From assembly GCA_902546725.1 (NCBI GenBank), contig CACCLB010000005.1, forward strand, positions 1 through 64,000: DNA of 64,000 nt, read 5' to 3'. The DNA comes from an uncultured Bacteroidota bacterium (lineage in GTDB: Bacteria > Bacteroidota > Bacteroidia > Flavobacteriales > Flavobacteriaceae). Positions 16,113 through 25,428 of this stretch are shown piece by piece (within the stretch, counting starts at the first letter, position 1; each line of letters opens with the position of its first letter). The position numbers and the translations under genes are program-made. Below the pieces are notes generated by a model that had not been told where the DNA came from, did not search any database, and was given only the letters and a program-made list of their open reading frames with translations.

Positions 16113-17020
16113 GCTTTGTGTTGTGCTCCTTTGATTATGTCAAAAAGGTGTAAAGCTTCAGGGAATATAGCATGTAATGATTCTACTGCACCTTTAGTTG
16201 AACCAGGTAATGCCATGATCAAACTGTCTCCTTTCATTCCCACAAGGCTCCTAGATAAAGCAGCATAAGAAGTACGGTCTTGACCGTATTTTCTGATTGC
16301 TTCTTCCATTCCAGGAATTCTTTTTTCCAAAAAGGGACTGATGGCTTCTGGAGTTTGGTCTCTAGGCGAAAGACCTGTCCCTCCTATAAAAAGAATTAAG
16401 GAGGTCTTCGCAGCGGTAAAGGATTTGAGTTGAGCTTGAATTTTGTCAATATCATCCGGGATTACAGTGTAATCATCCACTTTGACATTCCAATTTTCTA
16501 ACGCTTTGATGACTTGTTTACCCGCAACGTCTTCCTTTTCTCCTCTGGAAATGGTGTCTGAACATACAATTACAGCACTATTGATTTTTGCTTTTACAGC
16601 ATGTCTATCACTTTTACCCCCTTTTTTTGAAATCAGCCTAATGGAGCCAATTTCAACACCTTTGTCCAGGGGCTTGAGCATATCATACATGTTTAGAGCA
16701 ACAATACTGGCACCGTGCATGGCTTCTACTTCAACGCCTGTCTTATATATCGTCTTAAGGGTGCATGAAATCTTGATTTCCAAGCCATTGATTGCAAATT
16801 CAAAACCAGCGAATTCGATTGGTAATGGATGACAATCTGGTAGTAATTCTGGTGTTTTTTTTACTCCCAACAATCCAGCTGCTCGACTCATTTCAAAGAC
16901 GTCACCTTTAGGTACTCTATTGTTTTCAATAGCTTCAATGGTTGCTATCTTACTAACTTTGAGTAGCGCTTCAGCGGTTGCTATGCGAAGGGTATTTTTT
17001 TTATGTGTAATATCAACCAT
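16109..17020 (-). CDS. MoaC-MoaB fusion (cyclic pyranopterin monophosphate synthase / molybdopterin adenylyltransferase)
   Basis: The product has 303 residues in two domains. Residues 1 to about 150 are MoaC: PKGDVFEMSRAAGLLGVKKT, LLPDCHPLPI and VEAMHGASIVALNMYDMLK, with the catalytic Asp/Lys region. Residues from about 150 to 303 are MoaB/MogA-like: AVIVCSDTISRGEKEDVAG, LILFIGGTGLSPRDQTPEAI and IMALPGSTKGAVESLHAIFP. One chain thus covers the second and fourth steps of cofactor synthesis. Such fusions are known in Bacteroidota. Confidence 0.93.
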   Translation of the reverse strand: MVDITHKKNTLRIATAEALLKVSKIATIEAIENNRVPKGDVFEMSRAAGLLGVKKTPELLPDCHPLPIEFAGFEFAINGLEIKISCTLKTIYKTGVEVEAMHGASIVALNMYDMLKPLDKGVEIGSIRLISKKGGKSDRHAVKAKINSAVIVCSDTISRGEKEDVAGKQVIKALENWNVKVDDYTVIPDDIDKIQAQLKSFTAAKTSLILFIGGTGLSPRDQTPEAISPFLEKRIPGMEEAIRKYGQDRTSYAALSRSLVGMKGDSLIMALPGSTKGAVESLHAIFPEALHLFDIIKGAQHKA

Positions 17021-17022
17021 AT

Positions 17023-17463
17023 CTATTGATTAACCTTCCATTGGTGAGTTTGATCTTCAAATAGTTCTTTTCCAAATATGGGGAGTTTGGCTTTAATATC
17101 ATTGACTAATTTGCTTAAACTATTAAAAACGGGGTCACGATGGGCACTGGAAACAAAAACAAAAAAGCAAATCTCTCCCGCTTTAACCTGTCCATGACTG
17201 TGATAAATATGCATGCAGCTGAGCTCGTATTTGGAAAAAGCCGCCTCGCGAATTTCATGACAAACCTGATTTGCTATTTCAGTTTGAGCCGTATATTCAA
17301 TTGCACTGACTGTTTTTCCATCAATTAGATCCGCTCTTACTTGACCTAAAAAAATAGCATGGGCACCTATCTTTGTTTTGGATTGATGGTGCGCTATAGA
17401 TTCAGCAATTTTTGTAGGAGAAATAGCTCCTTCAACAAAGATGTTTTTTATTTTTTCTTTCAT
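17023..17463 (-). CDS. moaE: molybdopterin synthase catalytic subunit MoaE
   Basis: MoaE forms the heterotetramer with MoaD that puts the dithiolene sulfurs into molybdopterin. The product has 146 residues, normal for the family. Visible motifs are GAHAIFLGQVRADLIDGKTV, IEYTAQTE, HSHGQVKAGE, HRDPVFNSL and the C-terminal LPIFGKELFEDQTHQW holding the conserved lysine region. It begins one base after the MoeB-like gene and ends two bases before moaC-moaB. Confidence 0.94.
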   Translation of the reverse strand: MKEKIKNIFVEGAISPTKIAESIAHHQSKTKIGAHAIFLGQVRADLIDGKTVSAIEYTAQTEIANQVCHEIREAAFSKYELSCMHIYHSHGQVKAGEICFFVFVSSAHRDPVFNSLSKLVNDIKAKLPIFGKELFEDQTHQWKVNQ

Positions 17464-18525
17464 TTACACCTGACTTTTTTGACTCCATTTTTTAAGTTCC
17501 GCTGCACCTTCTTTAAGGCTAAAACAGTTTTCAATTCCTTTATTTTTTAGTTTTTGCACAAAAATTTTACTTCTCATACCTGTTTGACAAAAGGCGACTA
17601 TTTTTTTATTGCTTTCAAGCAGGGTATCTAAAGCGGTCGAATAATTTATCGGATTTAAATGAGTTACACGAGGCAATTCATCTTCTTCTCGAACGTCAAT
17701 CCACTTAATTTTTTCCTTTGAGGAAAGCTGAGTTAAAGATACTTCAAAATTCAAGAAACAGTCTTGATTTTCGATTGGAATTGGCTTTCCTTGCTTTTTG
17801 ATTTTATCAATTTCTTGCTGGTTTTTATCAAAATCTAGAACAGTATTTCGGTGAGTCAAGAGATTTACGGTCAGTAGCTTACCACTTAAAATACCTCCTA
17901 ATTCCAACATGACTTTTAGTGCTTCTGTAGCCTGGTACACCCCGATAATCCCCGGTACAACTCCTAGAACACCTATTTCACTACAGTTTGGAATTTCACC
18001 GATTTTGGGAGGTAAAGGAAAAAGACAGCGGTAAGTAGGACCATTCTTATAATTAAATACTGCGACCTGACCTTCGAATTTGAATAGGGCTCCATAGATC
18101 ATGACCTTGTTTAGTAAAACACACTGATCGCTGATTAAATAGCGGGTGTAGAAGTTATCTGTTCCATCGATTACCAGGTCAAATTCACCAATAATTTCAG
18201 CTGCATTTTCATGGGTTAAGGCAAATGGAAATGCTTGAATAGTTACTTCCGTATTTAATTTTTGCAAGTGCTTTTTTGCACTTTGAGCTTTGTTTCTGCC
18301 CAGGTCTTTTTCTTTAAAGAGAATTTGACGTTGTAGGTTGGTAAGTGTAACCACATCAGGGTCTATTATTCCGAGAGTACCAATACCTGAAGCAGTTAAG
18401 TATTGCATGGCTGGACACCCCAAACCACCAGCTCCTACCACTAGTACTTTAGAATTTCTTATTTTTTTTTGACCTTCAATCCCGATCTCTTTGAGCTGTA
18501 TATGTCTTTGATACCGTATTTCCAT
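17464..18525 (-). CDS. MoeB/ThiF-type adenylyltransferase fused to a rhodanese domain
   Basis: The 353-residue protein activates the MoaD C-terminus by adenylation and probably delivers sulfur through its own rhodanese domain, as in MoeZ/MOCS3. The E1-like domain shows RHIQLKEIGIEGQKKI, VLVVGAGGLGCPAMQYL and DGTDNFYTRYLIS. The rhodanese part (about 270-350) carries the active-site loop VAFCQTGMRS with the persulfide cysteine. A CxxC zinc pair common in MoeB is not evident by eye. It follows moaD by two bases. Confidence 0.92.
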   Translation of the reverse strand: MEIRYQRHIQLKEIGIEGQKKIRNSKVLVVGAGGLGCPAMQYLTASGIGTLGIIDPDVVTLTNLQRQILFKEKDLGRNKAQSAKKHLQKLNTEVTIQAFPFALTHENAAEIIGEFDLVIDGTDNFYTRYLISDQCVLLNKVMIYGALFKFEGQVAVFNYKNGPTYRCLFPLPPKIGEIPNCSEIGVLGVVPGIIGVYQATEALKVMLELGGILSGKLLTVNLLTHRNTVLDFDKNQQEIDKIKKQGKPIPIENQDCFLNFEVSLTQLSSKEKIKWIDVREEDELPRVTHLNPINYSTALDTLLESNKKIVAFCQTGMRSKIFVQKLKNKGIENCFSLKEGAAELKKWSQKSQV

Positions 18526-18527
18526 AA

Positions 18528-18761
18528 TTATCCGCCAGAAAATGGGGGGAGTAAATCGATTAGTTGTCCTTTTAAAGGACTTGAATCGGAGGTGATTTTG
18601 TTGTCTTGAGCGATCTTAAAGTTCATAGTTCCCAATTTAGGATAAAGTGTTTTTAAAAACCTCCTCAAGCTGGCTGTAGTGTCAAGAGTTAACTCAAAGT
18701 GTTCTTCACTTTTACCAGTCACTTCTTGTAATTGCCCAAAATATCGAACCTTGATTATCAT
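18528..18761 (-). CDS. moaD: molybdopterin synthase sulfur carrier subunit MoaD
   Basis: This 77-residue ubiquitin-like protein starts IIKVRYFGQLQEVTGK and ends in LLPPFSGG, with the C-terminal Gly-Gly that becomes the thiocarboxylate. The size is normal. It lies one base downstream of the TauE-like gene and two bases upstream of the activating enzyme. Confidence 0.95.
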   Translation of the reverse strand: MIIKVRYFGQLQEVTGKSEEHFELTLDTTASLRRFLKTLYPKLGTMNFKIAQDNKITSDSSPLKGQLIDLLPPFSGG

Positions 18762-18762
18762 A

Positions 18763-19497
18763 TCAAAACAAGATAAGCTTAATTCCTGCTGAGGTCAATA
18801 CCAAGGCTAAAAAATATTCAAGACGCCTGTTATTCCAACGCTGACTGCCGTAATAGCTTCCAAAAATTCCTCCAACCAAAGCCAGTCCAACGAGCACAAA
18901 GGCATTTGTTGTAAGATTAACACCACTGCTTAATTGACCGAATAGCCCTGATGCAGAATTGACCCAAATAAACAAGGCAGATACAGCCGCAGCTTCTTTC
19001 ATAGTGCCCCAGTGAAATAATAAGATGACTGGTGTGAGTATAATTCCTCCTCCAATTCCTATTAAGCCTGAAAAAAGTCCGATTACAATACCGATTATCA
19101 AGCCGATAGGTGCGGCGACTTGTTTGTTTTTCTGTTGAGTAGATTCTTTTTTAAAAAGCATCCTTGCAATGGCAAAAAATAAAATGAATCCCAACATTTT
19201 TTTATACAACCAGGGGTCGAGAGACCAAAGCCCACCAAGAAATGCGGCAGGTACTGAACCTAATGCAAAAAATAAAAACAAGCTCCTGTTGAAGTACCCT
19301 CCTTTATAGTATTGGTAAAACGCAATTCCAGCAACAAATAAATTAAGCAATAAAGCAGTTTGTTTCATCATATCGCTAGGAAAGGAAAATACAGCCATTA
19401 AAGCCAAATATCCACTTGCTCCACCGTGGCCTACACTTGAATACAGAAAGGCAACTATTGGGATAAGAGCATAAAATAAATAGGATTCGATGGCCAT
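18763..19497 (-). CDS. TauE/SafE family sulfite/anion transporter-like membrane protein
   Basis: The product has 244 residues and about seven to eight membrane helices. Family hallmarks are SSVGHGGASGYLALMAVF near the N-terminus and GLFSGLIGIGGGIILTPVIL in the second half, the duplicated glycine-rich repeat of TauE/SafE. It lies between moeA (9 bases) and moaD (1 base), so it is co-transcribed with cofactor genes. An anion (sulfite, or a sulfur or molybdenum oxyanion) is a reasonable but unproven substrate. Confidence 0.85.
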   Translation of the reverse strand: MAIESYLFYALIPIVAFLYSSVGHGGASGYLALMAVFSFPSDMMKQTALLLNLFVAGIAFYQYYKGGYFNRSLFLFFALGSVPAAFLGGLWSLDPWLYKKMLGFILFFAIARMLFKKESTQQKNKQVAAPIGLIIGIVIGLFSGLIGIGGGIILTPVILLFHWGTMKEAAAVSALFIWVNSASGLFGQLSSGVNLTTNAFVLVGLALVGGIFGSYYGSQRWNNRRLEYFLALVLTSAGIKLILF

Positions 19498-19506
19498 AGT
19501 AGTACT

Positions 19507-20697
19507 TTAAGTCAATACGGTATTGGGTAAAAGTAAGACTTCTACCAGTGCTCCTTTTTTTAGCGAGGCTCCGTTTTCGGGTATATAAACTAAAGCATTG
19601 GCTTTTGCAAAGCTCACAAGCATCGAAGAGTGTTGCCGATCTAAAATACTCACTGATTTATCAGTCACACTTGCTTTTAAAAATAAAGCTCTTGGTTCCT
19701 CTGAACTAAAATCGTGGGCAAGTGGTATAGCAACCCTGACAAGTCCTTCACTTTGACTCCCTTTTAACCTGGCTAGAAGTGGAAGTACGTAAACATAAAA
19801 GCAACTCAAGGTAGATGCGGGATTACCAGGAAGTGCAAAAACGAAACTTTTTTCTTTTTTTCCAAAAAATAAAGGTTTTCCAGGGCGTTGTCTGACCTTG
19901 TAAAAGAGTTCTTCAACTTCTAGAAGTGCTAAAGCTTTTTTGACAAAATCGTAATCCCCTACTGAAATTCCACCAGAAACTAAGACGAGGTCTGAAGTAA
20001 AAAAGGCCTCTTTTAAACTGTGGACAGTTGCTTCTAAAGTATCCTCAGAAAAGGAAACTAAATTGGGTGTTATTCCTTGCTGTTGCAAAGCGGCTTTGAG
20101 TAACACACTGTTACTTTCGTATATTTTTCCTCTACTAAGCTTTTCAGAGGGTGAAATCAGTTCATTACCAGTTAGGATAAGTGTTACTTTAGGAGTTCGA
20201 ATGACTTCAAGCTCACGTATTCCTAAGCTTTGTAAAAAAGCCAAACCAGACGCTTGGAGAATCTGTCCCTTTTCTAAGGTTAAGTCTCCTTTTTGAACTT
20301 GAGAACCTACAGCTCTTATGTTTTGGCCTTTATTTATGGAGGCCCTAACCTCAACTATCGTTCCTTTGGCAACAGTTTTTTCCTGCATAACAACTGCATA
20401 TGCAGTATCAGGCACTACTGCTCCAGTAAAAATACGCACGCATTCACCTGGATTTAGCTTTGGATTTGCTGAATCGCCTGCCTTAATTTCACCCACAAGG
20501 GTATAGGTATGGCTGTCGCCTAAAGACATTGCATAGCCATCCATAGAAGATTGTCTATAGCTGGGTAAGTCAATAGGTGCTTGTACTGCTTTTGCTAGGC
20601 ATTTATTCAAACACTGTTCTAATGGGAGTAGTTCAGTTTCTTTTAATGAAAAACTGTGATCTAAAACTAAAGCAAGTGCTTCTTCTACTGATTTCAT
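19507..20697 (-). CDS. moeA: molybdopterin molybdenumtransferase MoeA
   Basis: MoeA inserts molybdate into adenylylated molybdopterin. The product has 396 residues, normal length. Motifs include DLPSYRQSSMDGYAM near the start, IFTGAVVPDTAYAVVMQEK, LVLVSGGISVGDYDFVKKAL, RQRPGKPLFFG and FALPGNPASTLSCFYVY. The ATG lies only a few bases downstream of a strong hairpin with a T tract (20702-20748), so its translation or transcription may be modulated by that structure. Confidence 0.95.
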   Translation of the reverse strand: MKSVEEALALVLDHSFSLKETELLPLEQCLNKCLAKAVQAPIDLPSYRQSSMDGYAMSLGDSHTYTLVGEIKAGDSANPKLNPGECVRIFTGAVVPDTAYAVVMQEKTVAKGTIVEVRASINKGQNIRAVGSQVQKGDLTLEKGQILQASGLAFLQSLGIRELEVIRTPKVTLILTGNELISPSEKLSRGKIYESNSVLLKAALQQQGITPNLVSFSEDTLEATVHSLKEAFFTSDLVLVSGGISVGDYDFVKKALALLEVEELFYKVRQRPGKPLFFGKKEKSFVFALPGNPASTLSCFYVYVLPLLARLKGSQSEGLVRVAIPLAHDFSSEEPRALFLKASVTDKSVSILDRQHSSMLVSFAKANALVYIPENGASLKKGALVEVLLLPNTVLT

Positions 20698-20701
20698 GGT
20701 T

Positions 20702-20748
20702 TAAAAAAATAAGACAGGAATTTACCTCAATTAAAGTAAATTCCTGTC
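20702..20748 (-). terminator. perfect 13-bp hairpin plus T tract between the Mo-hydroxylase and moeA
   Basis: GACAGGAATTTAC pairs perfectly with GTAAATTCCTGTC (20713-20725 and 20736-20748) around a 10-nt loop. Read on the minus strand the stem is followed by TTATTTTTTT, a complete intrinsic-terminator layout. The T tract ends about 4 bases before the moeA ATG. A second short hairpin (20762-20768 with 20776-20782) overlaps the preceding stop codon. Confidence 0.8.
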
Positions 20749-20775
20749 ATCAATATTCATGAGGATAAGCCTTGT

Positions 20776-23025
20776 TTATCCTGCTAGTGGTTTGTCTGTA
20801 ATAAAAGGTTGATTGTATCGACGTACACCAGTTGCTTTATAAATTGCATTTGCCATTGCTCCCATGATTGGGGGGAATGGAGGCTCGCCGAGACCGGTAG
20901 GATCTATTTGATTGTCTACAAAATGCACTTCAATCTCTTTTGGAGCTTCACTGTGACGAATGAGTCGGTATTTATCAAAATTACTTTGTTCAGGAGCCCC
21001 ATCTTTAAAAGTTAGGGCACTGTACATTGCATGACCGATTCCATCAACGACTCCTCCTTCCGCAAGGTTGACAGCAGCATCTGGATTGACCACTATTCCA
21101 CAGTCAATGGCACAATAGACTTTTTTGACCACTGGATTTCCGTTTTGCATCTCCAAATCCAACACATTGGCAACATAGGAATTGTGGCAGTAGTAAGCAG
21201 CAGTTCCTCGGTGGATATCAGAATCAGCTCCTGACCAATTTGATTTTTCTTTCACTAATTTTACAACTCCTGCATAACGAGAGGCTTCATAATCATTGTT
21301 TTCTCCAACAGGATTGTCTTCAGCTTTTTTAAGCAGTTCCAGTCTAAAGTCGATGGGATCTTTACCCATAGCTTCCGCAACTTCATCCAGAAACGACTGT
21401 TCTGCCCCTGCAATAAAGTTTGATCGTGGTGCTCTAAAGGCTCCAACAGTAATATTTGTTTTTTCTTCCCATTCCTCTGCTAGATAATGATCAATGGCAC
21501 CAGCTGGAAAGCGATTTGCTGCCAAAGGACTTTCAGGGATACCTCCAGTTTTAACATGAAAAGCAATAAGCTTATCATCCTTATCTAGGGCTGCTCTGTA
21601 GATTGCTTGATAAGCAGGTCTGTAGGTACCTTGTGTCATATCATCCTCTCGGCTGTAGATCAATTTTACAGGCTGTCCCATTTCTTTGGAAATCACTGCA
21701 GCCTCAGTCATAAAATGACCATAAAGTCGTCTTCCAAAGCCACCACCCATACGGGTCATTTGGATATCGATTTTTTCTTTATCCATTCCTAAACGCTTGG
21801 AAATACTGCCCTCCATAAATTCAGGTGTCTGAATTGGACCTGCTAAATTAGCGCGTTCAGAAGTAACATCCGCATAAAAATTCATGGGCTCCATAGTATT
21901 GTGAGCTAAAAATGGACAGGTATATGTCCTTTCAATGATTTTTGCAGCTTTACTAAACATTATTTCTGGGGTTCCGTCTTTGCGAACAACTTTCCCCTTT
22001 TTGTTGGCCATTTTTTCAAAAACCAATCTGTGGTCTTCGCTACTCTCAAGCCCTGCAGGAGTTTCAATTGTTCTTGTTCGCCCAAACATATTGAGTTCCT
22101 CCTTTTTGGCAGGAGACATTTCCCACTCTACTTTTAAAGCCTCTTTGGCTTTCATTACTTCCCAAGTAGAGTCTCCAACCACAACCGCTACTTCATTAAA
22201 GGCATCGTTGTCAAAAGCACCAAGACTGTAGTCTTCGAGATGGGTTTTCATGGTAAATACTTTTTTGATACCCGGCATATTAGCTGCATCACTTTCATCA
22301 ATTGACTTAAGTTGCATACCAAAAGCGGGAGGGTGTACGAGCATTGCAATGAGCATATTGTCAGTGGAGTAGTCCAAACCATAAAGTGGTTGACCGGTCA
22401 CTATCTTAGTTCCATCCACATTTTTTCTGGAGCTTCCAATGATTTTAAAATCAGAAATGTCTTTGAGTTGCACTTCTTCAGGCACTTCCATTTCTGCCGC
22501 TAAAGACGCCATAGGTCCAAATCCTGATTTGCTTCCAGACGCTCGGTGTATCAGCTGCCCGTTTGAGGTTGTTATTTCACTTGCATCTACACCCCAAGTT
22601 TGAGCTGCTGCTTGTACAAGCATCGCACGAGCTGTGGCGCCAGCCATTCTTAAACTGTTCCATCCTTGACGAATAGACTGACTTCCTCCAGCAAGCTGGC
22701 GTTTGAAAACACTAGTGTTTAGAGGAGCTTGTTCAACGATGACATCATTCCAGTCCACATCCAATTCCTCTGCAACCAACATGGGCATTGAGGTTTTTAC
22801 ATTTTGACCAATCTCTGGATTAGGAGACATGACGGTAACTAAGCCATTTTCTCCAATTTTTAAAAACCCATTGATTTTAAACCATTCCTTGGGGAGGGCT
22901 TTGACTTGGCTTGGTGACATATCACAAGAAGCCAGCCAATTAAAGCTCAACATAATTCCTCCTCCTGCTAGGGTACTTCTTTTTATAAAAGAACGTCTTC
23001 CGATTGATGTTTTAATAGTTTTCAT
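20776..23025 (-). CDS. Tat-exported molybdenum hydroxylase large subunit (IorB/aldehyde oxidase type)
   Basis: The product has 749 residues with a twin-arginine signal (GRRSFIKRSTLAGGG). It belongs to the xanthine dehydrogenase family molybdopterin-binding subunits of the isoquinoline 1-oxidoreductase beta type, which oxidise aldehydes or N-heterocycles in the periplasm. Cofactor-site segments include RMGGGFGRRLYGHF, TVGAFRAPRSNFIAG and, near the C-terminus, PTGLGEPPFPPIMGAMANAI with the catalytic glutamate. The 2Fe-2S subunit gene lies 10 bases upstream. The substrate cannot be read from sequence. Confidence 0.92.
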   Translation of the reverse strand: MKTIKTSIGRRSFIKRSTLAGGGIMLSFNWLASCDMSPSQVKALPKEWFKINGFLKIGENGLVTVMSPNPEIGQNVKTSMPMLVAEELDVDWNDVIVEQAPLNTSVFKRQLAGGSQSIRQGWNSLRMAGATARAMLVQAAAQTWGVDASEITTSNGQLIHRASGSKSGFGPMASLAAEMEVPEEVQLKDISDFKIIGSSRKNVDGTKIVTGQPLYGLDYSTDNMLIAMLVHPPAFGMQLKSIDESDAANMPGIKKVFTMKTHLEDYSLGAFDNDAFNEVAVVVGDSTWEVMKAKEALKVEWEMSPAKKEELNMFGRTRTIETPAGLESSEDHRLVFEKMANKKGKVVRKDGTPEIMFSKAAKIIERTYTCPFLAHNTMEPMNFYADVTSERANLAGPIQTPEFMEGSISKRLGMDKEKIDIQMTRMGGGFGRRLYGHFMTEAAVISKEMGQPVKLIYSREDDMTQGTYRPAYQAIYRAALDKDDKLIAFHVKTGGIPESPLAANRFPAGAIDHYLAEEWEEKTNITVGAFRAPRSNFIAGAEQSFLDEVAEAMGKDPIDFRLELLKKAEDNPVGENNDYEASRYAGVVKLVKEKSNWSGADSDIHRGTAAYYCHNSYVANVLDLEMQNGNPVVKKVYCAIDCGIVVNPDAAVNLAEGGVVDGIGHAMYSALTFKDGAPEQSNFDKYRLIRHSEAPKEIEVHFVDNQIDPTGLGEPPFPPIMGAMANAIYKATGVRRYNQPFITDKPLAG

Positions 23026-23035
23026 AAATAATGTT

Positions 23036-23491
23036 TTAAGAATTGGCTGCCGTTTTAATCGCTGCTTTTATTCGCGTGTAGGTTCCGCATCTGCATATAT
23101 TTCCATTCATAGCAGATTCAATTTCTTCATCTGAGGGGTTGGTATTGGCTTCCAAAAGTGCAGAGGCACTCATAATTTGTCCTGACTGGCAATAGCCACA
23201 TTGAGGAACATCGTGTTCCAACCATGCTTGTTGAACAGGATGGTCTCCTTTTTCAGATAAACCTTCAATAGTAGTCAGTTGATTGTTTCCAACCGAGGAA
23301 ACAGGTAGTTGACACGAACGAACGGCAACACCATTTAGATGAACAGTACATGCTCCACATTGGGCAATACCACATCCGTATTTAGTCCCCACTAGCTTTA
23401 AATGATCACGAAGTACCCAGAGAATTGGGGTAGAGGGGTCGACATTTAGCTCGTGAGTCTTTCCGTTGACATTAAGTTCAAATTGTGCCAT
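23036..23491 (-). CDS. (2Fe-2S)-binding small subunit of the molybdenum hydroxylase (IorA type)
   Basis: Starting at ATG 23491 ([11 protein letters not shown]) the protein has 151 residues; an upstream in-frame ATG would add 18 non-conserved residues and cross the likely promoter. The N-terminal plant-type ferredoxin cluster motif is [18 protein letters not shown], and the C-terminal cluster motifs are CGYCQSGQ and [14 protein letters not shown] -7-like TATTTTTG lies at 23513-23520 on this strand. It carries electrons from the molybdenum site; no cytochrome acceptor gene is adjacent. Confidence 0.93.
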   Translation of the reverse strand: MAQFELNVNGKTHELNVDPSTPILWVLRDHLKLVGTKYGCGIAQCGACTVHLNGVAVRSCQLPVSSVGNNQLTTIEGLSEKGDHPVQQAWLEHDVPQCGYCQSGQIMSASALLEANTNPSDEEIESAMNGNICRCGTYTRIKAAIKTAANS

Positions 23492-23614
23492 TTTGTTAAG
23501 TGTTGGTTTGATCAAAAATATAAAAAAACAATTTTTACACTCCACTTTTAAATGTTAAAATTCAACAGAAACAGCTGGTTTTAAATCAACTGGGTCGTTT
23601 AATAATGAAAAATA

Positions 23615-25330
23615 CTAGTAATTTGACTTTGTTTTTTTGATATAACTTAAAATTTGATCCTCCAATAAAGGGAGTGTAAGGGTTCCTTTTTCGAGTATTT
23701 TTTCGTGGAATTCACGAATATCAAATCGACTGCCCAATTCTTTTTCTGCCAAACTTCTCAATTCACGAATTTTAAGTTCTCCAATTTTATAGGCGAGCGC
23801 TTGACCGGGCCAAGAAATGTATCGATCTATTTCAGTATTGATTTCGTGAATAGAGAGGGCTGTGTTTTCTGCCATAAAATCAACTGCTCTTTGTCTTGAC
23901 CAGCCGAATACATGCATACCAGTATCGACAACCAATCTACAAGCTCTCCACATTTCGTAAGTCAACTTGCCAAAATGCTCATAAGGAGTGGTGTATATCC
24001 CCATTTCATTAGCCAGAAATTCTGTATAAAGTCCCCAGCCCTCACCATAGGCTGAGAGGTATAGATTTCTTCTAAACTGAGGAATAGTTTTAGGGAGTTC
24101 TTGATTTAAAGCACCCTGTAAGTGATGTCCAGGTACAGCTTCATGAGCTGTGAGCGAGGGAATGGCATATAAAGGCCTACTGGGAAGGTTATAGGTATTT
24201 ACCCAATAATATCCTGGCTCGGTACTTTCAGGAGAAGTACCGAGATAGCGCCCACTAGTATATTTGGGTGCAATAGCAGCTGGAACTGGAGCAACTCCGT
24301 AGGGCTTGCGAGGCAGTGTTTTAAAGAAGCGAGGGAGTTGTTCGTCTAGTTTCTTTGCAATATTTCGAGCGTGTTTGAGAAGCTCTTCAGGAGTTTTGGC
24401 ATAAAACTGAGGGTCGGTTCTTAGAAAAGCAATAAACTCTTGGATGCTTCCATTAAATTCAACTTCTTTGAGTATGGCCTCCATTTGTTTTTTAATTCGC
24501 GAAACTTCATCAAGTCCTTTTTGATGAATTTCCTCTGGACTCATTTCAAGGGTAGTGTAATAATCGATTCTACTTTGATAATAAGCTTTCCCTTCTGGTG
24601 TTTCAGAAATCCCTATTGCTTTTCGTGTATTGGGATAATACACTTTTTCAAATAAGGCTTTAACCGATTTAAAACTGGGGATAAGTTGTTCTAAAACTAC
24701 TTGTTTTGCTGCTTTTTGAAGCGAATCTTTTTCTTCCTGACTGAGGGGATTGGGCAGACTTTGAAAAGGACTGTAATAAAAATTTTCCTCTGCCGTAGGG
24801 GTAATGTGCTGATCGTAAGTCGTTTCATAACCTTTGAAAATGACTAAAGGCTGCCCCATGCCAGCCTTGAGTCCCTTTCTGATAAGTTCAGACTGTTGTT
24901 CTATATAGAGTGGAATTGCTTTTAATTTATTTAAATAGTTTAGAGCTGCTTTTTTACTGGTTAGAGGCCTGACTTGATAGGTTAAACTTGAATGAAATCC
25001 AGCATCTGATAAGATCGGATTCCAATGCGTTTTGAATTTGTATTTATTTAGCGCTTCATGGAGAACAAATTCTAGCAGTTCATAAGATATTTTATCATCT
25101 TCACCGAAGGTGTTTGGCTTGATTTTTTTTAATTGACTTTGAAGTGAATCACAAAAAGACGCACGCCTTTCAAATTTGGTTTCGCTATAATCACCCAAGG
25201 GGAAGTCGGGGTCTTTGTCATTTTGAAAATTTTGATAAGCTTCAATTAACTTAGCAAGTTCTTGCTCTGGCGTTTCGTTGTTACATCCAATTGAAAGGAC
25301 TAATACTAACCCTAAAAGTATTTTTTTCAT
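23615..25330 (-). CDS. DUF885 family lipoprotein, putative metallopeptidase
   Basis: The 571-residue product has a lipoprotein signal with the cysteine in SIGCNN near residue 16. The C-terminal half contains LTAHEAVPGHHLQGAL, the HExxxGHH zinc motif of DUF885 proteins, and later Glu-containing helices (YGEGWGLYTEFLANEMG). Length and layout match the family, whose members are probably zinc peptidases of the cell envelope. It is a single gene with gaps of over 90 bases on both sides. Confidence 0.88.
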   Translation of the reverse strand: MKKILLGLVLVLSIGCNNETPEQELAKLIEAYQNFQNDKDPDFPLGDYSETKFERRASFCDSLQSQLKKIKPNTFGEDDKISYELLEFVLHEALNKYKFKTHWNPILSDAGFHSSLTYQVRPLTSKKAALNYLNKLKAIPLYIEQQSELIRKGLKAGMGQPLVIFKGYETTYDQHITPTAEENFYYSPFQSLPNPLSQEEKDSLQKAAKQVVLEQLIPSFKSVKALFEKVYYPNTRKAIGISETPEGKAYYQSRIDYYTTLEMSPEEIHQKGLDEVSRIKKQMEAILKEVEFNGSIQEFIAFLRTDPQFYAKTPEELLKHARNIAKKLDEQLPRFFKTLPRKPYGVAPVPAAIAPKYTSGRYLGTSPESTEPGYYWVNTYNLPSRPLYAIPSLTAHEAVPGHHLQGALNQELPKTIPQFRRNLYLSAYGEGWGLYTEFLANEMGIYTTPYEHFGKLTYEMWRACRLVVDTGMHVFGWSRQRAVDFMAENTALSIHEINTEIDRYISWPGQALAYKIGELKIRELRSLAEKELGSRFDIREFHEKILEKGTLTLPLLEDQILSYIKKTKSNY

Positions 25331-25428
25331 AACAAAGGTTTTGGTTGAAAATTAAATACGAGATCGCATTATTAGATTTAATAATGCAAACTAAAAATCA
25401 AGATACAACTTTGTGAGCTGTTTGAAAA

